A DNA stretch of 64,000 nt from Flavobacterium sp. CBA20B-1 (GTDB lineage: Bacteria > Bacteroidota > Bacteroidia > Flavobacteriales > Flavobacteriaceae), in assembly GCF_028473145.1 (NCBI RefSeq), contig NZ_CP092370.1:2418001-2482000 (forward strand). Reading direction: 5' to 3'. The notes below the pieces were generated by a model. It ran no database searches, was not told the DNA's origin, and was given only the letters and a program-made list of their open reading frames with translations. Positions 24,092 to 31,756 of the stretch are shown piece after piece. The translations under genes and the position numbers were made by a program. The number at the start of each line of letters is the position of its first letter. The first letter of the stretch is position 1.

Positions 24092-24228
24092 TGGCTACAA
24101 CAATGGCTATAAACAATTGGGGCGAAAGTGATAAAACGGAAGTATAAACATAAAACAAAGGTCGGTGCTAAACTGAAAAGTTAAGGCGTAAAATCCCCAA
24201 CTGTTTATAACCGAGACCGTTGTGCGTA
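24092..24228 (+). repeat. attC-like site 10 (short form, about 137 bp)
   Basis: R'' TGGCTACAAC; GGCTATAAACAATTGGGG pairs with CCCCAACTGTTTATAACC; ACCG|TT; R' GTTGTGCGTA. It shows the same CAAT/CAGT mismatch in the stem as the other sites. Confidence 0.72.
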
Positions 24229-24305
24229 ATTAAAACAGAACTCAAAATGACTTTTTGTAATAAATAATTATTGCGTTCGTCTTATAAAAAATAGCTGATA
24301 ATCCA

Positions 24306-25694
24306 ATGAACAAAATATTTTTCGCAATAATCCTACTTTTAACCATTAGTACAGTCAAAGCACAGTCGAAAGCTGAAAAATTAGACAGTATTTTTACTTT
24401 ACTTCATCAAAGTGATAGATTTAATGGTTCAATTCTAATAGCCGAAAAAGGGGTTCCTATTTTTGAAAAAAGTTATGGCCTTTCAAATATTGAGCAGCAA
24501 ATATCATTATCTAATAATTCTATCTATAAGTTGAATTCTGTTTCCAAGCAATTTACAGCAATGGGAATATTCATTTTAAAGAATAAAGGGAAGTTAAAGC
24601 TAACAGATGAATTGTCAAAATATATCCCTGAATTGAAATTCTATAAAAATGTAACGATTCAAAATTTACTAACTCACACTCACGGAATTCCCGATTATGA
24701 TTCCCTTTTTGAAGAAAAATGGGATAAAAATAAAATTGCAGACAATAAAGACATTATCAAGCTATATAAAAAGTACAAGCCAATAAAAAAATTTAATCCT
24801 GGAGAAAAATTCCTTTATGGAGGAATAGGATTTGAACTTTTAGCCATTGTAATTGAACGAGTTTCCCATAAATCATATAATGATTTTTTAACCAAGAATA
24901 TCTTCAATCCATTGAAAATGGAAAACACATTTGATTATCACAGATTTGAGCATAAAACAATTAAGAAAAATATGGCTCTTGGATACATTTACTCTGTCAG
25001 TTTACAAAAACGAGAGCGACCTGAAATTTTATCTCATCACGGAGAAGTTATGTGGAGTAATGGAATTTATGGTTCTGGTAATATTCATACAACAACATCA
25101 GATTTGCTAAAATGGGATAGAGCATTGTATGATAAAAAATTCATTTCTAAACGAGATTTAGATTTAATATATGGCTTCACCCAACTAACTGACGGAAATT
25201 CAATAAATTATGGTTTTGGTTGGTGGATAACAGAAAAAGAAGGAATTGGAAAAGTGGTATATCACGCTGGAAATTCTAATGGTTTTGAAACTCATTTTGA
25301 AAGACATTTAGACAGTGATAAAACCATTATCATTTTGCAAAACTTTGATGCAACTACACCTGCTATTGAAGCAATAGATGCAATTTTATACAACAAACCT
25401 TTAAAGTTCGTTGCTTCAAGAAAAGAAATTCAATTATCAGAAATTCAATTAAAAGAATTTGAAGGAAATTATGCTATTAATGAAAATGTGATTTTCAACA
25501 TTTTCATTAAAGATTCTATATTATTTGCTCAACTATCAGGACAAAGTGCAATCGAATTAATCCCTGAAACTCAAAATAAGTTTTTTGTTAAAAAAGTAGA
25601 TGTACAGTTTGAATTTATCAGAGATGAAAATTATAAGATAATAAAAATGAATATCTTTCAGAATGGAAATAAAATGGAAGCGATAAAAAAATAA
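24306..25694 (+). CDS. Serine hydrolase, beta-lactamase/penicillin-binding fold (cassette 11)
   Basis: A 462-residue exported protein with signal peptide NKIFFAIILLLTISTVKAQS. The class C-type serine hydrolase domain has SVSKQFTAMG (SxxK), YGGIGFELLAIV at the YxN position (Tyr kept, Asn replaced by Gly) and YHAGNSNGFETHF (HxG). A C-terminal domain of about 90 residues starts ELQLKEF-like (KEFEGNYAINENVIF). Such proteins include esterases and D-aminopeptidases; beta-lactam hydrolysis should not be assumed. It is the only gene of its cassette; its end repeat TACGCACAA is cut by an IS91-like remnant. Confidence 0.88.
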   Translation: MNKIFFAIILLLTISTVKAQSKAEKLDSIFTLLHQSDRFNGSILIAEKGVPIFEKSYGLSNIEQQISLSNNSIYKLNSVSKQFTAMGIFILKNKGKLKLTDELSKYIPELKFYKNVTIQNLLTHTHGIPDYDSLFEEKWDKNKIADNKDIIKLYKKYKPIKKFNPGEKFLYGGIGFELLAIVIERVSHKSYNDFLTKNIFNPLKMENTFDYHRFEHKTIKKNMALGYIYSVSLQKRERPEILSHHGEVMWSNGIYGSGNIHTTTSDLLKWDRALYDKKFISKRDLDLIYGFTQLTDGNSINYGFGWWITEKEGIGKVVYHAGNSNGFETHFERHLDSDKTIIILQNFDATTPAIEAIDAILYNKPLKFVASRKEIQLSEIQLKEFEGNYAINENVIFNIFIKDSILFAQLSGQSAIELIPETQNKFFVKKVDVQFEFIRDENYKIIKMNIFQNGNKMEAIKK

Positions 25695-25704
25695 CTACGC
25701 ACAA

Positions 25705-26460
25705 TAACTAAGCTTTCGTCTTGCCCGGAGGGCATGAGATGAATTGAAAATCACTGAACACCAAAACAAATAATAAACAAGTGAAGTAAAGCCCGTTGAA
25801 CCCTTCGATAAACTCAGGGCAGGCTCACCGGAGTAGCTTTATGTATTATGGAGTTTTCGAAGTGTAGCTTTAAAATATACCAGCAGTAATTTTGCCATTA
25901 CTGCTTTTTTTTATGGTTGAACTTGTACTGTTTCAACCTTTTTCACTTTCTTTTCTTTACGATGAAACACAAGTTCCCTTACCCGTAAAAGTTAATTCAC
26001 AGAAGCAAGTGTATTTTCGATAAGATATACTTTTGGCGGACCTCTTTGCCCAAAAACATGCAACGTAACCAGATTTCCAACCTTAGTCCGTAAACGGTGT
26101 GTTTAAAATACGATTGTGAAAGAGATTTAGAGCGTTGTTGGAGTACAAAGAGGTAATCTTTAACCTGTTCAGGATCTAATTGGGTTGGTAAAGATCCAAA
26201 ATGAAGCGCCATTGCAGCTATATGACGTGAATAATTTTCGAAAGTCCGTTTACTTCGTCCTAAAATAGAAATATTACGCTCAAAACGTTGTAGAAGTTCT
26301 GAAAAACCATTAATTTCGTTACAAGCGCGATTCAGGTATTTGTTCGCTCTTAATTCCTCCGGAGATTTTTTTTAGTTACCATAGTATCAATTATTTAATC
26401 GTTAATAAATACTAAGGTACGAATATCATCGCAACGAAAGCTACCGGAGGTTTAGTTCAA
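25705..26460 (-). mobile_element. Internally deleted IS91-like element, copy 2
   Basis: Both ends match copy 1. The left part (25705-26080) equals 16467-16841. It then jumps to the equivalent of about 18480 and runs to ...GGTTTAGTTCAA. About 1.6 kb is lost, taking nearly all of the transposase and the recombinase catalytic domain. The right part differs from copy 1 at several bases, so this is an older or different copy. Within it, 25997-26212 still encodes a recombinase fragment. It may still be mobilised in trans. Confidence 0.85.
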
Positions 26461-26528
26461 AATGCGGTTTTGCTAAATCCTTTCCCCGAGCAAGCTCGGA
26501 AAAAGAACTTCGCAAAGCCGCCGCCCCG
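26461..26528 (+). repeat. Right end of a third GC-rich mini-cassette site (M3)
   Basis: ATGCGGTTTTGCTAAATCC onward matches the last 68 bp of M1, including CCGAG/CTCGG and GCCGCCGCCCCG|TT. The left part was lost at the IS91-like insertion. R' GTTAGGCAGC follows. Confidence 0.75.
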
Positions 26529-26581
26529 TTAGGCAGCAAGGCTAACACGACACATAAACCTAATAATAACAACATTAAACA

Positions 26582-27676
26582 ATGGGAATTTTTGACAAAA
26601 TATTTGGAAAGAAAGAAGATAAAATTCAGACGTATGCAGACTTTTGGAATTGGTTTTCTGCAAACGAACAGACATTCTATAATGTAGTAAGGACAGGTAA
26701 AAATATAGAAGCGGGCTTTTTCAACAAACTTTCACCAAAACTTGAAGAATTAAAAGACGGTTTCTTTTATCTGACAGGTATGTATGACGACAATACAGCA
26801 GAATTGGTATTTACACCTGATGGAGTATTAAAGAACATTGTTTTTGTTGAAGAACTTGTGAGTTCAGCACCCAAAATACCTAATTGGAAATTTACTGCAT
26901 TAAAACCCGAACTTGACATAGAGAACGTTGGGATTAAAATGGCAGACTATACTTTTGACAGAGATAATCTATCGTTTTACGCTATTGAGCATAAAAATTT
27001 TCCTGATGAAGTTGACATAGTTGTAGCCCACAACGACTATAAAGAAGACGAGAAATCAACAATTATAAATGGGACATACATTTTCCTTGACAATTATCTC
27101 GGTGAACTTAACTCTGTTACAACCATCGACAACTTAACAGTAATTTCAAAAGACCATGCAGAAAAAGAATTGATACCAATTGAAAAACTAAAAGATTATC
27201 TAATTTGGAGAGAGAAAGAGTTTTTGGAAAGATATGAAGGCATTCGTTACAACACAGAAAATGATAGTTTTTCAAGTTTAGAAGCGACACTTAATATCGG
27301 ACTTCCATTAGTTGCAATTATCAATACAACTTTACTTGATTGGGACAGTAAAGCATCACATCCTTGGATATTGAAAGTTGAAATAAAATTTGACGGCAGT
27401 AAAAACAATGGAATGCCTGACAATAATACTTATGAGCAACTAAATAGCTTTGAAGATGAAATAATGGCTGAACTTAAAGACTTTGAAGGATATTTAAACA
27501 TAGGTAGACAAACAGCAGACAGTGAAAGAATTATTTATTTCGCTTGTAAAGATTTCAGAAAGCCATCAAAGCTTCTTTACAATTTGACAAAGAAATATTC
27601 AGACAAATTAGATTTAAGCTATGACCTTTATAAAGACAAATATTGGCAATCATTTGAAAGGTTCAGGCCCAACTAA
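26582..27676 (+). CDS. DUF695 domain protein (cassette 12)
   Basis: A 364-residue soluble protein. The C-terminal third shows the DUF695 pattern (LLDWDSKASHPWILKVEIKF, then NTYEQLNSFEDEIMAELKDF and ADSERIIYFACKDFRKPSKL). The N-terminal two thirds (TYADFWNWFSANEQTFYNVV, then FNKLSPKLEELKDGFFYLTG) is the partner domain often seen in Bacteroidota immunity-like or regulatory proteins. The function is unknown. It starts 54 bp after the CCCCG|TT of M3 and is the last gene of the array. Confidence 0.8.
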   Translation: MGIFDKIFGKKEDKIQTYADFWNWFSANEQTFYNVVRTGKNIEAGFFNKLSPKLEELKDGFFYLTGMYDDNTAELVFTPDGVLKNIVFVEELVSSAPKIPNWKFTALKPELDIENVGIKMADYTFDRDNLSFYAIEHKNFPDEVDIVVAHNDYKEDEKSTIINGTYIFLDNYLGELNSVTTIDNLTVISKDHAEKELIPIEKLKDYLIWREKEFLERYEGIRYNTENDSFSSLEATLNIGLPLVAIINTTLLDWDSKASHPWILKVEIKFDGSKNNGMPDNNTYEQLNSFEDEIMAELKDFEGYLNIGRQTADSERIIYFACKDFRKPSKLLYNLTKKYSDKLDLSYDLYKDKYWQSFERFRPN

Positions 27677-27689
27677 CAAAAGAAGTTCA

Positions 27690-27797
27690 GCTGCCAACAC
27701 GGGTTTTGCGTCAGGCGGGTTGACGTGTAAACTTGGAGCTCCTATGTTTGCAAATTTATTACTTTGCAAACATAGGAGCCCTAGAACGTTATCGGCA
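27690..27797 (+). repeat. Last, hybrid attC-like site with a perfect 17-bp hairpin
   Basis: It begins GCTGCCAAC, partly complementary to the cassette start GTTAGGCAGC. The left arm (ACACGGGTTTTGCGTCAGGC) has no matching right arm. Instead GCTCCTATGTTTGCAAA (27738-27754) pairs perfectly with 27763-27779 over an 8-nt loop, and the site ends GAACGTTATCGG. It may be a recombined or decayed end of the array. Confidence 0.5.
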
Positions 27798-27892
27798 ATT
27801 ATATCGCGAAACTGCTAACCACCAAAACAATGAGTTATACTTTTAACTTGTACTAAAAAGGGGAAGCCTATAACATTAGTAGCGATTCGATC

Positions 27893-28927
27893 TTATTTCA
27901 AAGCTTTCCTTACCTCCGGAGCTACTTTAGTTCCAAATAATTCAATCGATTTCATAAGCATATTGTGGGCTGGGTCTCCCACATCCATTTGTCCTACGAA
28001 GCGGGTATGACCAAACCATTCATGCTGTTGCAAAATTTTATCGATCACCGCATTGGGTTCTCCCATAATATAAGCTCCTTCTGGTTGGGTGGTGTTTAAA
28101 AATACTTCTTTGCTAAATGGTGCCCAACCGCGCTCTTTTCCTATATGATCCATCTGGGCTGCATAGAACGGAAAATAATCATCTTTTATACTGCCGGTAG
28201 CGCCTAAAAAAGTATGTGAATTAATACCTACTTGCATTTTTGCTGCATCGTGACCTGCTGCCAGATAATTTTCTTTGTAATAATCAACCAAAGGTTTGAA
28301 ATTAATAGGCATTCCACCAATAATTGCAAACATAATCGGCACACCCAATCGTGCAGCACGAAGCACTGATGCGGGCGTTCCACCCACAGCAATCCAAACG
28401 GGCAGTTGGTCTTGAAATGGTTTGGGATGTAGATTTACGTTTTGCAAACTCTGTGTTAGTCGGCCATTCCAATTGATATTGGTACCGTTTTTAGCAACAA
28501 TATCCAACAAAAGCAGTAGTTTATCTTCAAACAAGGCATCATAATCGTCTAAGCTAAAGCCAAAAAGCGGAAACGATTCTATAAAACTACCGCGACCTGC
28601 CATAATATGTGCCCTGCCTTTTGAAATTTGGTCCAACATACTGAAATCTTCGAACAAACGCACTGGGTCGCTAGAGCTTAAAACTGTTACAGCCGATCCT
28701 AACTTTATGTTTTTTGTAACAGCCGCTGCGGCGCTTAAAAACAATTGTGGATTGGTTACGCTGTAATCGGCGCGGTGGTGTTCGCCCATTTCAAAAACAT
28801 CCAAACCAGCTTCGTCTGCCAGTTTAACCTGTTCCAGCATTTCCGTAAACCGTTGATGAGGTTCTTTTCGCTGTTTCGTTTGCGGATCTAACCTTAAATC
28901 GCCAAACATCGATATTCCTAGTTCCAT
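27893..28927 (-). CDS. LLM class flavin-dependent oxidoreductase
   Basis: A 344-residue luciferase-like monooxygenase-fold protein: LGISMFGDLRLDPQTKQRKE at the start, then ADEAGLDVFEMGEHHRADYS (flavin-binding region), KLGSAVTVLSSSDPVRLFED and PVWIAVGGTPASVLRAARLG. It resembles flavin oxidoreductases of the alkanal/FMN type in Bacteroidota. The substrate is unknown. It is the first core gene to the right of the cassette array, and is on the opposite strand to the cassettes. Confidence 0.92.
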   Translation of the reverse strand: MELGISMFGDLRLDPQTKQRKEPHQRFTEMLEQVKLADEAGLDVFEMGEHHRADYSVTNPQLFLSAAAAVTKNIKLGSAVTVLSSSDPVRLFEDFSMLDQISKGRAHIMAGRGSFIESFPLFGFSLDDYDALFEDKLLLLLDIVAKNGTNINWNGRLTQSLQNVNLHPKPFQDQLPVWIAVGGTPASVLRAARLGVPIMFAIIGGMPINFKPLVDYYKENYLAAGHDAAKMQVGINSHTFLGATGSIKDDYFPFYAAQMDHIGKERGWAPFSKEVFLNTTQPEGAYIMGEPNAVIDKILQQHEWFGHTRFVGQMDVGDPAHNMLMKSIELFGTKVAPEVRKALK

Positions 28928-28991
28928 ATTTTCTGATTTTTAGTAAAGTTCGTGAAATAGTTGCGGTATCTGCTTAATGTAGTGCAAGAAG

Positions 28992-30179
28992 TTACTCCCT
29001 TTTTTCTTTGCGATACAAATCCCAGATCTTTTCTTGCTCTTTCCTGCCTTTTTGTGCCACTTGGATGTATGATTTTGAATTGCTTTTCGCTTTTTTATCG
29101 AAATAATGGTTGATGTTGTTCAGCAACAAAATCCAGTATTTGGCTTTAGAGTAGGGAAGTCCTAATCCAGACCGACTTTCACTGCCCAATAAAACTTCGT
29201 TGTATCCGACGTTTGTTTTTTGCACAAACCATTTCATAAATGAATTATTGGTAAACGTAACCAGTTTGGGTTCTTCATATAACGCATAAGCCAAATCTTT
29301 TGAATCTTGATCGATACCTTTCTGGGTTTTACTCCATAAATAAAGCTGTTTTGCAGCTTCCTCGCCTGTATCGGGCAATAATTCCAACGGAATGCCTAAA
29401 AGATAACCTACGTATTTCCAAAGGTGTAAAACTGCGGTCAGTTCTTTATTGGTCGGTGGCAGTTTTAATTTTGATAATCCGTCCATAAAAGCGATCGAAA
29501 AACCTAAATTGGTAGCCAGCATATCCCATAAATTAATGGGTCTGCCCCACAATTCCGGTTTCCAATCAGTCGATTTTTCAATATGTAAACGGGAATAAGA
29601 ATGAATCAATCGTGTGGTTAATATCGAATAGATTCCTTTTTGTTGAGGCTTTAATCCGTTTACCGTTGTAACATTCATCCAGAAATCCACCGTATCAGCC
29701 AAACGTTTTACGGCACCTTTGTGCAATGCCTGTGTAAAAATAAGCGGTTTGTTAATGGCTGAAGATTCGTATCCGCCCATTAAACAATAATTGCGCAAAA
29801 CCGATAATGCCGATGTGCCGCAACGGTTACAGTACGTCGCCGCAAGATTAATCAAATCGAAATTTACCCAAGCTGGAATATCGGACAGTTGTTTAAAAAG
29901 TTGTTGTGTAGGTTCTGAAAGATTTTCTTTGTTTGAAGGATACATCGAAAAATCACGATGCAATGTTCCAATAGCTTCGCTAAACTGTTTATTGGTAAAA
30001 TATTCTTTTGCTACAGTATCGCCCCATTCATCAACCTGAAAATACAACGGAATAAGTTGTTCGCTTTCTTCCAAAGAAACATTCGGCAGTAATTTTGGCA
30101 ATAAATTATCGTTGGTAGGTTTCCAGTAACTGGAAAAAGAATTGTTATTTTCGGTGATATATCTTTCGGGAGCTTTCAT
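28992..30179 (-). CDS. MpaB/latex-clearing-type oxygenase (DUF2236)
   Basis: A 395-residue protein of the ER-bound oxygenase mpaB / rubber oxygenase catalytic domain family. Seen: IPAWVNFDLINLAATYCNRC, NKPLIFTQALHKGAVKRLAD with DTVDFWMNVT, and RLIHSYSRLHIEKSTDW, which carries the conserved His and Arg used for haem binding. TNKELTAVLHLWKYVGYLLG and LDGLSKLKLPPTN-like segments follow. No signal peptide is evident. Members oxidise hydrophobic substrates; the substrate here is unknown. It lies upstream of the LLM oxidoreductase on the same strand, 64 bp apart. Confidence 0.85.
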   Translation of the reverse strand: MKAPERYITENNNSFSSYWKPTNDNLLPKLLPNVSLEESEQLIPLYFQVDEWGDTVAKEYFTNKQFSEAIGTLHRDFSMYPSNKENLSEPTQQLFKQLSDIPAWVNFDLINLAATYCNRCGTSALSVLRNYCLMGGYESSAINKPLIFTQALHKGAVKRLADTVDFWMNVTTVNGLKPQQKGIYSILTTRLIHSYSRLHIEKSTDWKPELWGRPINLWDMLATNLGFSIAFMDGLSKLKLPPTNKELTAVLHLWKYVGYLLGIPLELLPDTGEEAAKQLYLWSKTQKGIDQDSKDLAYALYEEPKLVTFTNNSFMKWFVQKTNVGYNEVLLGSESRSGLGLPYSKAKYWILLLNNINHYFDKKAKSNSKSYIQVAQKGRKEQEKIWDLYRKEKRE

Positions 30180-30232
30180 AGTTTAAATATTGCAATGGGT
30201 GATACAAATTTACAAGCTTTGTATGTTTACCA

Positions 30233-30265
30233 AGACCTCACAGGTTTTTAAAACCTGTGAGGTCT
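30233..30265. repeat. Perfect 16-bp inverted repeat
   Basis: AGACCTCACAGGTTTT, one base, then its exact complement. I recall this palindrome from many Flavobacteriaceae intergenic regions. It lies between the MpaB gene and the nuo terminator. Confidence 0.6.
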
Positions 30266-30314
30266 GAAAATTAACAAATTATTTTTGTCTTATTCTAACT
30301 TTAAAGATATGAAA

Positions 30315-30345
30315 AAAGGTTGATTTGAACTTCAAATCAACCTTT
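30315..30345 (-). terminator. Terminator of the nuo operon
   Basis: AAAGGTTGATTTGAA pairs with TTCAAATCAACCTTT around one base. On the minus strand it is followed by a T run. It lies just after the nuoN stop. Confidence 0.85.
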
Positions 30346-30363
30346 AGTAAAGTAATCAATTAA

Positions 30364-31737
30364 CTAAAATAAATCTATTATTAATGATGGGCAAAATCCG
30401 ATAACTAGATTAATAATGATGGCTGCAACTGCAACCGCAGCATACACAACGTTTTTCTGGTAAACCGTATTGGCATCTGCATTTTTATAGGTAAACATGG
30501 TGATGATTACCTTAAAGTAGTAATAAATACTAATGATTGATGTAATTACTGCTGTAATAACCGTGATGTAGAAACCTTGCTTTAAAGCTTCGGTAAACAA
30601 GAATAATTTTCCAAAGAATCCTGCTAAAATAGGTATTCCCGCCATTGATAATAAAGCCAACGACAAGGTTACTGCCAACACAGGTTTGTGTTTTGCAAAT
30701 CCGCGGAAATGCATAACCAATTCTTCTTTTTTATCCTGACATACATATAAAATAACGCTGAATGCCGCAATACCTGCAATGGCATAAGCTGTCATATAGT
30801 AAAATAAATAAGGTTCTGCGGTTTTACCCAACAAAATTGCCATTAACATAAAACCGGCATGCGAAATACCCGAATAGGCCATAAGGCGTTTAATGTTGTT
30901 TTGTTTCAGCGCCATTACGTTACCAATGATCAATGTGGCAACAATTAAAAAAGCAATTAAGTTTACAAAGTTTGTTGGCATGGCAGGGAAAAATACTACG
31001 CTTAACTTGTAAAACGCAGCTACCGCAGCAACTTTTGCCAATGTACTCATGGTTGTTGTGGTTAGCAAAGGCGATCCTTGGTAAACATCCGGAGCCCAGA
31101 AATGGAACGGGAAGGCTGCTATTTTAAACAGTAAACCAACCAACATTAAGGTAAAACCAACGGTGAACCATTTTGGCATTGCCAATTGTGTGCTTGCCAA
31201 AAGAATCTGATCTAGATCAAACGAAGCTGTTGCGCCATAAATCAAGGCAATTCCGAACAAAATAAATCCTGAAGCGAAAGATCCCATTAAGAAATATTTC
31301 ATTCCGGCTTCGTTACTTTTTATATTCGTTCTGTCGCTTCCTGCTAAAATGTATAAGGTGATCGATAAAATTTCTAATCCTAAAAAGAACATTACCAGAT
31401 TTCCGAACGAAACCATACAGTAAGCGCCAATCAATAAGAATATTTTTAAAGAGGTGTAATCTGATATTTTATCGTATTGTTCCTTGTAGAACGATTGTCC
31501 CAACGCCACAATAAAAAACGTTAAAACAATAAAAAGCGAATTGAATAAAACCGTTGATTTGTTTACCACAATCATGTTGTTGTAGAACGAATCAATTGAA
31601 TTAAAATCGCATATATTCAAGCCTAACGCAACCAATAAACCCACCAAAGTTAAAGGCACAATGGTTTTGCGCAGGTTAAAAATCTCTAATACTAATATAA
31701 GAACCGCTAAAGATGCTAAAGCTATTAATGTACTCAT
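30364..31737 (-). CDS. nuoN: NADH-quinone oxidoreductase subunit N
   Basis: Antiporter-like membrane subunit of respiratory complex I; 457 residues and about 14 helices. The key proton-path segments are present: FGNLVMFFLGLEILSITLYI, FKIAAFPFHFWAPDVYQGSP (conserved Lys and His) and NNIKRLMAYSGISHAGFMLM. It is the last gene of the operon, 19 bp after nuoM. Confidence 0.96.
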   Translation of the reverse strand: MSTLIALASLAVLILVLEIFNLRKTIVPLTLVGLLVALGLNICDFNSIDSFYNNMIVVNKSTVLFNSLFIVLTFFIVALGQSFYKEQYDKISDYTSLKIFLLIGAYCMVSFGNLVMFFLGLEILSITLYILAGSDRTNIKSNEAGMKYFLMGSFASGFILFGIALIYGATASFDLDQILLASTQLAMPKWFTVGFTLMLVGLLFKIAAFPFHFWAPDVYQGSPLLTTTTMSTLAKVAAVAAFYKLSVVFFPAMPTNFVNLIAFLIVATLIIGNVMALKQNNIKRLMAYSGISHAGFMLMAILLGKTAEPYLFYYMTAYAIAGIAAFSVILYVCQDKKEELVMHFRGFAKHKPVLAVTLSLALLSMAGIPILAGFFGKLFLFTEALKQGFYITVITAVITSIISIYYYFKVIITMFTYKNADANTVYQKNVVYAAVAVAAIIINLVIGFCPSLIIDLF

Positions 31738-31756
31738 AGTTTAATTTTTCTATGTT

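Larger units (their letters stand above)
12227..27797 (+). other. Integron-like gene-cassette array (11 gene-bearing cassettes plus empty ones)
   Basis: Fourteen genes, all on the + strand, are separated by palindromic sites that always end ACCG|TT (ACAG|TT once) or CCCCG|TT. Each cassette's first 10 nt are the reverse complement of the last 10 nt before the next site: GTTGTGCCCA/TGGGCACAAC for the Fic cassette, GTTGTAAAAC/GTTTTACAAC for the 20972 gene, GTTGCCAATA/TATTGGCAAC for the methyltransferase. Known integron cassettes show the same logic, since R' and R'' pair within the circular cassette. The sequences match only the GTT/AAC part of the canonical GTTRRRY/RYYYAAC boxes. No intI-like gene is in the window. 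Confidence 0.8.

Noticed and set aside
24306..25694. Beta-lactamase (AmpC)
   Set aside because: SxxK and HxG are present but the YxN Asn is Gly and a long extra C-terminal domain follows; it fits a general serine hydrolase better.
12227..27797. CRISPR array
   Set aside because: Repeats are 130-200 bp, widely spaced and separated by genes, not short regular repeats with spacers; no cas genes are present.
12227..27797. Prophage or conjugative element
   Set aside because: No capsid, portal, terminase, tail, relaxase or tra genes, and no flanking tRNA. Gene orientation and unit borders fit cassettes better.
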